This document shows positions 1-5,042 of a DNA stretch of 5,042 nt, piece after piece (position 1 is the stretch's first letter; every line of letters starts with the position of its first letter). The DNA is taken from positions 1-5,042 of the forward strand of contig JAUYTA010001055.1 of NCBI GenBank assembly GCA_030695265.1. The letters are read 5' to 3'. Under the pieces are notes generated by a model. That model did not search any database. It was not told where the DNA came from and worked only from the letters and a program-made list of their open reading frames with translations. The position numbers and the translations under genes were made by a program. Source of the stretch: Bacteroidota bacterium. Lineage in GTDB: Bacteria; Bacteroidota; Bacteroidia; Bacteroidales; Prolixibacteraceae.

Positions 1-777
1 TGTTGGAAAAGCTGATTTGAGTTGCTCTGCCTGCACATTTTCAATCACCGGATTCTTGAAGAAACTGCCTGCATTTCCAACAACTTTCGGATCGGGTAAT
101 TTTGATTCCCGAATTTGAACGACTATTTGGCGAATATTTCGCAGATTAACATTGCCCAAGTTTTCAACTTCAGTTTTCAAATCGCCGTAATTCAGTATAA
201 ACTCCGGAAATTTATCGAGTTTGAAAACCACGCTGGTAATCAAAAAACGGTTTTTTAGTTTATTTTTGAAAATACTGTCGCGGTAAGCATATTGGCAATT
301 GGTTGCATCGTATGTGTATTCAGTTTGCGTTTCAAGGTCAAATCCATTGACCGATTCAATTTGGTTTTGGATTTCCATTCCATAAGCTCCAATATTTTGC
401 ACTGCTGCGGCGCCTACTTTCCCTGGTATCAATGACAAATTCTCAATTCCGCCCCATTGGTGGAAAACGGTATATTCAACCAGATCGTCCCACACAACTC
501 CGGCGCCAACTTCGAGCCAAACATTGTTCCGATCCTCATGTATAATGCTGATTCCCGGAATATTCGGATTGATAATTAATCCCGGAAAATCATTCACAAA
601 CAGCAGGTTACTTCCTTCTCCCAAAATCAGGATTGGCAAGTTCTGCCATTGTTTGTTGGTGGCCAGAAACCCTGCCAGATCTTCAGTTTCAGTAAATTCG
701 AAGTAGTATTTTGAAGTAGCTTCAATTCCGAATGTATTGTGCTTTTTGAGGGGAAAATTGGTATATGTGCGGATCAT
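1..777 (-). CDS. murB: UDP-N-acetylenolpyruvoylglucosamine reductase MurB, C-terminus cut by window edge
   Basis: Cytoplasmic FAD enzyme that uses NADPH to reduce UDP-GlcNAc-enolpyruvate to UDP-MurNAc, the second committed step of peptidoglycan precursor synthesis. The 259 visible codons read MIRTYTNFPLKKHNTFGIEA at the N-terminus. Residues 52-60 (LGEGSNLLF) and 115-136 (SLIPGKVGAAAVQNIGAYG and following) are the FAD-binding segments. YRDSIFK at 165-171 carries the catalytic arginine (R166, equivalent to E. coli R159). LNYGDL at 195-200 holds the substrate-loop tyrosine typical of type I (E. coli-like) MurB. GNAGSFFKNP at 234-243 carries the proton-donating serine (S238, E. coli S229). The family is usually about 335-345 residues, so roughly 80 residues, including the catalytic glutamate near the C-terminus, lie beyond the left edge. 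The start at 777 is chosen because the N-terminus aligns with the family and a TATATTTG box lies 15 bp upstream. It is transcribed away from the glycosyltransferase gene. No internal stop or frameshift is seen. Confidence 0.97.
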   Translation of the reverse strand, partial: MIRTYTNFPLKKHNTFGIEATSKYYFEFTETEDLAGFLATNKQWQNLPILILGEGSNLLFVNDFPGLIINPNIPGISIIHEDRNNVWLEVGAGVVWDDLVEYTVFHQWGGIENLSLIPGKVGAAAVQNIGAYGMEIQNQIESVNGFDLETQTEYTYDATNCQYAYRDSIFKNKLKNRFLITSVVFKLDKFPEFILNYGDLKTEVENLGNVNLRNIRQIVVQIRESKLPDPKVVGNAGSFFKNPVIENVQAEQLKSAFPT

Positions 778-792
778 CTGAATTATTTTTGG

Positions 793-800
793 CAAATATA
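793..800 (-). promoter_or_regulatory. Probable -7 box of the murB promoter
   Basis: On the minus strand this reads TATATTTG, an exact match to the Bacteroidota sigma-A -7 consensus TAnnTTTG, 15 bp before the murB ATG at 777. It would give a leader of only about ten bases, common in this phylum where genes lack Shine-Dalgarno sequences. I see no convincing TTG -33 element at the expected distance, so the call rests on the -7 box and its position. Confidence 0.5.
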
Positions 801-935
801 GCAGAAGAACGGCCTAATTCCCTTAATTTGGCACTATGAATAAAATTAACATTTCAGGATAAATTCTGCTGGTGAAAATTTAATTATACATGAAACGACC
901 ATGAGAAAACCTTTCTCACACTGGAAGATGATTAT

Positions 936-961
936 TCGGGAGTTCTCCCGATATACCGGGA
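936..961. repeat. Cluster of two overlapping small inverted repeats
   Basis: TCGGGAG (936-942) and CTCCCGA (945-951) form a perfect 7-bp inverted repeat with a 2-base centre. The right half is reused: TCCCG (946-950) is also complementary to CGGGA (957-961) across ATATAC. In RNA the middle arm could pair with only one partner at a time. There is no U-tract on either strand directly after it, so a classical intrinsic terminator is unlikely. Function is unknown. Confidence 0.5.
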
Positions 962-1000
962 CGAGCATCTGGCAATTATAAAACAAATTACGAAAAGATG

Positions 1001-1065
1001 AACCAAATAGACACATAGGACACATAGTTTTAAATTTTCTATGTGAACTATGTGCCTATGTGGTT
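1001..1065. repeat. Imperfect palindrome of CACATAG words upstream of the glycosyltransferase gene
   Basis: The left arm is 1001-1027 and the right arm 1039-1065, 27 bases each, matching at 23 of 27 positions when one is reverse-complemented, around an 11-base AT-only centre (ttttaaatttt). Each arm begins or ends with AACC/GGTT and contains three ATAG words spaced 8-9 bases apart, so the arms are themselves short degenerate direct repeats. The right arm ends 13 bp before the ATG at 1079. Resemblance to repetitive CACATAG palindromes scattered through Bacteroidota genomes is from memory and is inference; only one copy is visible here. It could be a REP-like element, a transcript hairpin, or a paired binding site. 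Confidence 0.75.
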
Positions 1066-1078
1066 AAAAAAGTAACAG

Positions 1079-2197
1079 ATGAAAAAAGTTTCGCTCAGCG
1101 TAATCAACGATCTGGTAACCGACAACCGTGTGCACAAAGTCATCGTCAGTTTGCAAAAGATGGGTTTTGAACCTGTTTTAATTGGACGGATTTTACCTGA
1201 AAGCAGTCCTGTTGATCGTGTATATCGAACACACCGAATGAAATTGTTGTTTCGCAAAGGCTTCCTTTTTTACCTTGAATATAACCTGCGGCTTTTCTTC
1301 TTTTTACTGACAACCAAGGTGGATGTTCTGGTTGCCAACGATCTGGATACTTTGCCTGCCAATTATCTGGCCAGCCGCATTAAGCGAAAACCTTTGGTGT
1401 ACGACAGTCACGAGTATTTTACAGAAGTGCCGGAGCTACTTGGACGACCGATGGTAAAAGGAATATGGACATGGCTTGAAAAATTGCTTGTTCCAAAGGT
1501 TCGCGCTGCTTATACGGTTTGTGACTCAATTGCAGAAGTTTACCACGATTTGTACAAAGTTGATTTTAAGGTGGTTCGCAATCTTCCGACTTGTTCTGGA
1601 AAACCGGATGTTTTGCCGGAAGTGCAAAAAAAATCTGATGCACCAAAAATTATTCTGTACCAGGGGGCCCTCAATTTGGGTCGCGGAATAGAAGCCGCCA
1701 TTCGTGCAATGATGTACATCGACGGCGCTGAACTTTGGCTTGCCGGTGATGGCGATATTACTGCTCAGTTGAAACAACTGGTTGCAGAACTTCAGCTTGA
1801 AGCGAAAGTGAAGTTTTTAGGCAGGTTGCCAATCAGTCAATTAAGTGAAATAACCCGACAGGCTGATTTGGGCATTTCGCTGGAAGAAGACCTTGGGTTG
1901 AATTACCGTTTCGCTTTGCCCAATAAATTGTTCGATTACATTCAGGCCGGAGTTCCGGTGCTGGTTTCAAATCTTCCGGAGATGAAACGAATTGTTGAAC
2001 AATACCGGATTGGAGCAATTGCCGAAACACATCAGCGTAAAGATCTGGCCGAAACCATCAAAATGGCGCTTTTTAATCAGGAGAAAAATGCAGTTTGGAA
2101 GAAAAATCTGATAATAGCCGCGAAAGAACTTTGCTGGGAAAATGAGGAAGTGATACTTCAGGAAATTTACAAACCGTTTCTTTTTGAAAATAGCTGA
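1079..2197 (+). CDS. GT-B fold glycosyltransferase, family 4 type
   Basis: A complete 372-residue protein that probably transfers a sugar from a nucleotide-sugar donor to an envelope glycan or lipid-linked acceptor; donor and acceptor cannot be read from the sequence. The N-terminal Rossmann half shows the TDNRVHKVIVSLQKMGF segment (14-30), then DVLVANDLDTLPAN (82-95) and LVYDSHEYFTE (106-116), typical of this GT4 subgroup. Residues 60-79 (GFLFYLEYNLRLFFFLLTTK) are rich in aromatic and aliphatic side chains and may help membrane association. The C-terminal donor-binding half has ILYQGALNLGRGIE (192-205), LWLAGDGD (219-226), VKFLGRLP (244-251) and PNKLFDYIQAGVPVLVSNLPE (from 281). D286 stands where the second glutamate of the EX7E motif is usual, and the first is not evident. 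There is no signal peptide; it is likely cytoplasmic or peripheral on the inner membrane. An in-frame TAA at 1073-1075 fixes the start. It is monocistronic here, converging on ftsE. Confidence 0.94.
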   Translation: MKKVSLSVINDLVTDNRVHKVIVSLQKMGFEPVLIGRILPESSPVDRVYRTHRMKLLFRKGFLFYLEYNLRLFFFLLTTKVDVLVANDLDTLPANYLASRIKRKPLVYDSHEYFTEVPELLGRPMVKGIWTWLEKLLVPKVRAAYTVCDSIAEVYHDLYKVDFKVVRNLPTCSGKPDVLPEVQKKSDAPKIILYQGALNLGRGIEAAIRAMMYIDGAELWLAGDGDITAQLKQLVAELQLEAKVKFLGRLPISQLSEITRQADLGISLEEDLGLNYRFALPNKLFDYIQAGVPVLVSNLPEMKRIVEQYRIGAIAETHQRKDLAETIKMALFNQEKNAVWKKNLIIAAKELCWENEEVILQEIYKPFLFENS

Positions 2198-2241
2198 AAG
2201 AAATTATTCGTGATTTAAGCTAGCAGAAAGATTTACAATTA

Positions 2242-2299
2242 GACAATTTACAATTTACACTTTGAGTGTTCAGATGAATGCGATAAATGGTAAATCGTC
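2242..2299. repeat. AT-rich inverted repeat between convergent genes
   Basis: GACAATTTACAATTTA (2242-2257) matches the reverse complement of 2284-2299 (GACGATTTACCATTTA) at 14 of 16 positions, with a 26-base loop. It lies between the convergent ends of the glycosyltransferase gene (2197) and ftsE (2326). It could fold in transcripts from either strand and might slow or end both, but it is not GC-rich and has no clean U-tract, so calling it a terminator would overreach. The word ATTTACAATT also occurs at 2231-2240 and 2246-2255, so the left arm is internally repetitive. Confidence 0.5.
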
Positions 2300-2320
2300 A
2301 ATAAATAAATCGTCAATAAT
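2291..2320. repeat. 15-bp tandem duplication just after the ftsE stop codon
   Basis: TAAATCGTCAATAAA (2291-2305) is followed directly by TAAATCGTCAATAAT (2306-2320), differing only in the last base. The first copy overlaps the right arm of the neighbouring inverted repeat. The block ends 5 bp from the ftsE stop codon (2326-2328 on the minus strand), so it lies in the 3' untranslated part of the ftsE message. Confidence 0.7.
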
Positions 2321-2325
2321 TAAAT

Positions 2326-3021
2326 TCATCCTTTCTCTTTCTTCGTAATCACCGTTTCATAAATTTTTTGGTCATCAACAGTAATGATTCGGGCCGGGAA
2401 GCGGCGGATCAGCGGGTAGTCGTGGGTTGCAATTACAACTGTCTTTCCCTGTTCGTTCAGGTCTTTGAAAATTTGCAGCAGATCAATCGAAGTTTGCGGG
2501 TCGAGGTTTCCTGTTGGTTCGTCGGCTAGGATTATTTCAGGATTATTGAGCAAAGCTCTTGCTATAACTACCCTTTGCTGCTCTCCACCTGACAACTGGT
2601 GCGGCATCGATTTTATTTTGTTGGTCATGTCCACTTTGTCTAGCACAGCCAAAACGCGGTCTTCAATTTCAGTAGCATCTTTCCAGTCGGTGGCTTTCAG
2701 CACAAAGGCAAGATTGTCGTAAACATTGCGGTCGGTCAGTAACCTGAAATCCTGAAATACGACGCCTAACTTACGCCTCAGGAAAGGAATATCGCGGGTT
2801 TTGAGGTCTGCAAGATTGAACCCTGCAACAGTTCCTTCGCCTTTTGTAAGCGGTAATTCAGCATTCAGCGTTTTTATCAGGCTCGATTTTCCGCTTCCCA
2901 CTTTTCCGATCATATAAACAAATTCGCCGGTTTTTATTTCCAGACTAATGTCTGAAAGCACCACATGATCGCGTTGAATGATGTCTGCATTAATGAGTTC
3001 AATGATGTTTTCTTCTGACAT
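2326..3021 (-). CDS. ftsE: Cell division ATP-binding protein FtsE
   Basis: Cytoplasmic ABC ATPase that partners the membrane protein FtsX; FtsEX uses ATP hydrolysis to activate septal peptidoglycan hydrolases and help divisome assembly rather than to transport a substrate. The 231-residue length is normal for FtsE. Residues 39-47 (GKVGSGKSS) are Walker A with K45, Q90 in VVFQDFRLL is the Q-loop, LSGGEQQR (143-150) is the ABC signature, IILADEPTGNLD (163-174) contains Walker B (D167), catalytic E168 and the start of the D-loop, and H200 in VIATHD is the switch histidine. VVFQDFRLL is a strong FtsE/LolD-class marker; the FtsE call over LolD rests on overall likeness to Bacteroidota FtsE, including the KVGSGKSS loop. 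No ftsX lies on either side: the gene converges on the glycosyltransferase and diverges from the TPR gene, so it is transcribed alone here. The start at 3021 fits the family N-terminus and the promoter box upstream. Confidence 0.93.
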   Translation of the reverse strand: MSEENIIELINADIIQRDHVVLSDISLEIKTGEFVYMIGKVGSGKSSLIKTLNAELPLTKGEGTVAGFNLADLKTRDIPFLRRKLGVVFQDFRLLTDRNVYDNLAFVLKATDWKDATEIEDRVLAVLDKVDMTNKIKSMPHQLSGGEQQRVVIARALLNNPEIILADEPTGNLDPQTSIDLLQIFKDLNEQGKTVVIATHDYPLIRRFPARIITVDDQKIYETVITKKEKG

Positions 3022-3044
3022 GGCAATACGGATTGGTATAGGTG

Positions 3045-3072
3045 CAAAACTAATTTTTTTTATCCAACCAAA
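3045..3072 (-). promoter_or_regulatory. Probable ftsE promoter
   Basis: On the minus strand TAGTTTTG (3045-3052) matches the Bacteroidota -7 consensus TAnnTTTG and TTTG (3069-3072) could be the -33 element. The 16-base spacer includes a run of eight A and is a little shorter than the roughly 19 bases usual for this promoter class. The -7 box lies 23 bp before the ftsE ATG, giving a short leader. The -7 part is more secure than the -33 part. Confidence 0.5.
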
Positions 3073-3189
3073 TACTAATAGAACCTAATTATCAGTTTTT
3101 GTATAGAAATGGTACAATTTGTGTATCCAAGTCGAATTTGATTGATAATTTTACATTTTATCTGATTCATTCTAATACCAGAACATACG

Positions 3190-5042
3190 ATGAAGACCTA
3201 CAGGTTTATACTTTTCCTATTTTGGGTTGCATTTATGCCAACCCTTTTATCTGCCCAAAATACAGTTTACTATCAATCTCCCAGTCTGGATATCCTGAAA
3301 GCCAAAGAGCTTTATTTAGCCCGGAATTATGTTTCTGCAATTAATCAGTTCGATCAGATTGCAAGGGAAGCGGATGAAAATTCGGAGGTCAGGGCCGAAG
3401 CAATGTTCTACAAAGCATTGTGCGGATTAAAACTCGACAACAGAAATGCCGATGGACAGATCGCAGATTTTATGTACCAGTTTCCTGAAAGTTCGTTCAG
3501 GAACAGGGCTTTATTTGAACTGGCGATTTATAATTTCGACAAAAGGAAATTTGCTGCAGTTCTGAAATCTTTTGATGGTTTCGATAAAAGTAAACTGAGC
3601 AGAGACGAACTTGCCCATTTTTATTACATGCGGGGTTACGCGAATTTTGAACTCGGGAAAATGGATGCTGCGGCTCTGGATTTTTTTGATATAAAAGAGG
3701 GAACTTCTTTGTATTCAGCTCCGGCAAAATATTACTGGGGACATATTCATTATCTGAAAGGAAATTACGAATCGGCGCTTCAGGAGTTTCTGAAATTGCA
3801 GAAGAACCCGGTTTTTGAAAAGGTGATCCCTTTCTACATCAGCCAGATTTATTACAAACAGGGAAAATACAGCGAGGTGGTTAAATATACTGCTCCGCTG
3901 ATCAACACCGTTTCGGCTGACCAACAGCCTGAACTGGCGCGGATTCTGGGAAGTTCGTATTTTCACCTTCGACAGTTTAAAGAAGCAATCGAGTTTCTTG
4001 AATTCTATCTTTCGGACAAAAGCAACCGGGGTCGTGAAGAAAACTACATGCTTGGATATTGCTATTACCTGAATAATCAGGAGGCCAAAGCAATTACACA
4101 TCTCGAAATTGCATCGAAAGGAAAAGATGAACTGGCACAGAATGCCTATTACCATCTGGCCGACTGTTACGTGGTTACCAAAGATAAAAACAAGGCGCGG
4201 CAGGCTTTTGAAGCGGCTTCGGAATTCGATTTCGATGCAAAAATCAAAGAGGATGCTTTGTTTAATTATGCCAAAATTACTTACGAGTTATCGTACTCGC
4301 CATTTAACGAAACGATCAAGGCATTCGATAAATACATTTCCCTATATCCAAACTCGGAACGAAACGATGTTGCCTACGATTATCTCGTAAAAGTGTACAT
4401 GAGTACCAGCAATTACCGCGACGCGATGGCTTCGATCGAAAATATAAAAGTTAAAAGCCCATCGGTGAAAAAAGCTTACCAGCGTGTTGCCTATTTCCGC
4501 GCACTGGAAAGCTTTAATAACCTGGATTATTCAGCAGCGATCGAAAGCTTTGACAAATCGCTGGATGCCGGAGATTTTGACAAGAGTTACCGGTCGCTGT
4601 CGCTTTACTGGAAAGCCGAAGCAAACTACCGCCTGAATAATTTCAACAATGCGGTTTCGGGATACAATAGCTTCATGAAATCAGTTGGTGCATTTTCCCT
4701 TCCTGAATACAAATTGGCCCATTACAATTTAGCCTATTCATATTTTCAGTTGAAGGATTATTCGAATGCTTCCGACTTTTTCAGGAAATATTTAAACCTT
4801 GAAGGAAGTGCGCGTAGCGAAAAAGTGGCTGATGCCAGCAACCGTTTGGGCGATTGTTATTTTCTGAACCGCAATTATACCGAAGCCATTGCCAGTTACG
4901 ACAAATCGGCCCGGATGAATTTATATGACGCCGATTATGCACTTTTCCAGAAGGCCATTTGCCTTGGTTTACAACGCGATAACCAGGCAAAAATAACTAC
5001 ATTACAGGCACTTGTTCAGAATAATCCAAAATCATCTTATCA
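3190..5042 (+). CDS. Exported long tetratricopeptide-repeat protein, C-terminus cut by window edge
   Basis: An uninterrupted frame of 617 codons plus two bases that runs off the right edge. Residues 1-22 (MKTYRFILFLFWVAFMPTLL, then SA) are a signal peptide with likely cleavage before Q23; there is no lipobox cysteine, so a periplasmic or otherwise exported, non-lipoprotein product is expected. The rest is almost wholly alpha-helical TPR-like units of about 34-37 residues, roughly sixteen of them; clear examples are GNYESALQEFLKL (191-203), GKYSEVVKYTAPL (225-237), RQFKEAIEFLEFY (261-273), LDYSAAIESFDKSL (445-458), NNFNNAVSGYNSFM (483-496) and RNYTEAIASYDKSA (561-574). TPR arrays are protein-binding scaffolds; no enzymatic domain is seen. 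Similar TPR proteins of around 1,000 residues occur in Bacteroidota, so a third or more may be missing. The start is fixed by an in-frame TGA at 3163-3165 and the signal peptide. It is divergent from ftsE with 168 bp between starts. The specific function is not recognised. Confidence 0.92.
   Translation, partial: MKTYRFILFLFWVAFMPTLLSAQNTVYYQSPSLDILKAKELYLARNYVSAINQFDQIAREADENSEVRAEAMFYKALCGLKLDNRNADGQIADFMYQFPESSFRNRALFELAIYNFDKRKFAAVLKSFDGFDKSKLSRDELAHFYYMRGYANFELGKMDAAALDFFDIKEGTSLYSAPAKYYWGHIHYLKGNYESALQEFLKLQKNPVFEKVIPFYISQIYYKQGKYSEVVKYTAPLINTVSADQQPELARILGSSYFHLRQFKEAIEFLEFYLSDKSNRGREENYMLGYCYYLNNQEAKAITHLEIASKGKDELAQNAYYHLADCYVVTKDKNKARQAFEAASEFDFDAKIKEDALFNYAKITYELSYSPFNETIKAFDKYISLYPNSERNDVAYDYLVKVYMSTSNYRDAMASIENIKVKSPSVKKAYQRVAYFRALESFNNLDYSAAIESFDKSLDAGDFDKSYRSLSLYWKAEANYRLNNFNNAVSGYNSFMKSVGAFSLPEYKLAHYNLAYSYFQLKDYSNASDFFRKYLNLEGSARSEKVADASNRLGDCYFLNRNYTEAIASYDKSARMNLYDADYALFQKAICLGLQRDNQAKITTLQALVQNNPKSSY

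Larger units (their letters stand above)
778..1078. other. Divergent intergenic region between murB and the glycosyltransferase gene
   Basis: This 301-bp stretch contains no gene I can support. From the left it holds the probable murB -7 box (793-800), an AT-rich featureless part to about 900, a hairpin cluster at 936-961 and a long imperfect palindrome at 1001-1065. No good plus-strand TAnnTTTG box for the glycosyltransferase gene is visible; the nearest, TAATTTG at 824-830, has one base too few and is far from the start. The promoter of that gene is therefore not located. Confidence 0.7.

Noticed and set aside
524..706. A 60-codon plus-strand open frame inside murB
   Set aside because: It is antisense to conserved murB motifs and has no features of its own.
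901..981. A 26-codon plus-strand open frame (MRKPFSHWKMIIREFSRYTG...) between murB and the glycosyltransferase gene
   Set aside because: Too short to support, with no recognisable domain or start context. A faint likeness to the N-terminus of small transposase accessory proteins crossed my mind, but nothing else of an insertion sequence is present.
1626..1633. Run of eight A in the glycosyltransferase gene, as a possible slippage or frameshift site
   Set aside because: The frame continues normally through it (codons CAA AAA AAA) into conserved GT-B motifs, there is no downstream structure of note, and eight A is short for phase variation.
3146..3153. TAATTTTA as a -7 box for the TPR gene
   Set aside because: It lacks the final G of TAnnTTTG and no TTG element lies at a suitable distance, so the promoter of the TPR gene is left unassigned.
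3099..3344. An 81-codon plus-strand open frame overlapping the start of the TPR gene
   Set aside because: It lies in a different frame from the signal peptide and TPR repeats, has no recognisable features, and would obscure the well-supported start at 3190.
3715..4155. A 146-codon minus-strand open frame inside the TPR gene
   Set aside because: It is opposite a continuous TPR-coding frame and its translation has no domain or signal; it is a shadow of the real gene.

Overview
The window looks like chromosomal DNA of a Bacteroidota (Bacteroidetes) bacterium, most probably from the Bacteroidales/Marinilabiliales side of the phylum. The grounds are the protein sequences (a FtsE with the GKVGSGKSS P-loop, a long TPR lipid-free secreted protein whose signal peptide ends in SAQ), the absence of Shine-Dalgarno sequences, and TAnnTTTG-type -7 boxes just upstream of two start codons. 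The genus assignment is inference.

Layout: four genes, each oriented opposite to its neighbour. (1) 1-777, minus: murB, cut by the left edge, lacking about the last 80 residues. (2) 778-1078: a 301-bp divergent intergenic region with two hairpin-forming elements, one of them a striking 27-bp-arm imperfect palindrome built of CACATAG words ending 13 bp before the next start codon. (3) 1079-2197, plus: a complete GT-B fold, family-4-type glycosyltransferase. (4) 2198-2325: a convergent AT-rich intergenic region holding an inverted repeat and a 15-bp tandem duplication. (5) 2326-3021, minus: complete ftsE, the ATPase of the FtsEX complex, standing alone without ftsX. (6) 3022-3189: a divergent promoter region. 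(7) 3190-5042, plus: the first 617 codons of a long exported TPR-repeat protein that runs off the right edge.

The common theme is the cell envelope: MurB makes UDP-MurNAc for peptidoglycan, FtsE controls septal peptidoglycan hydrolysis, the glycosyltransferase probably adds a sugar to a surface polysaccharide or lipid-linked glycan, and the TPR protein is exported to the periplasm. Because the genes alternate in strand, none of them form an operon inside this window; the only pairs that could share control are the divergent ones (murB/glycosyltransferase and ftsE/TPR). I see no mobile element, CRISPR array, RNA gene, defence system or other clearly new system here. The most unusual features are the intergenic palindromes and the unassigned TPR protein beside ftsE.
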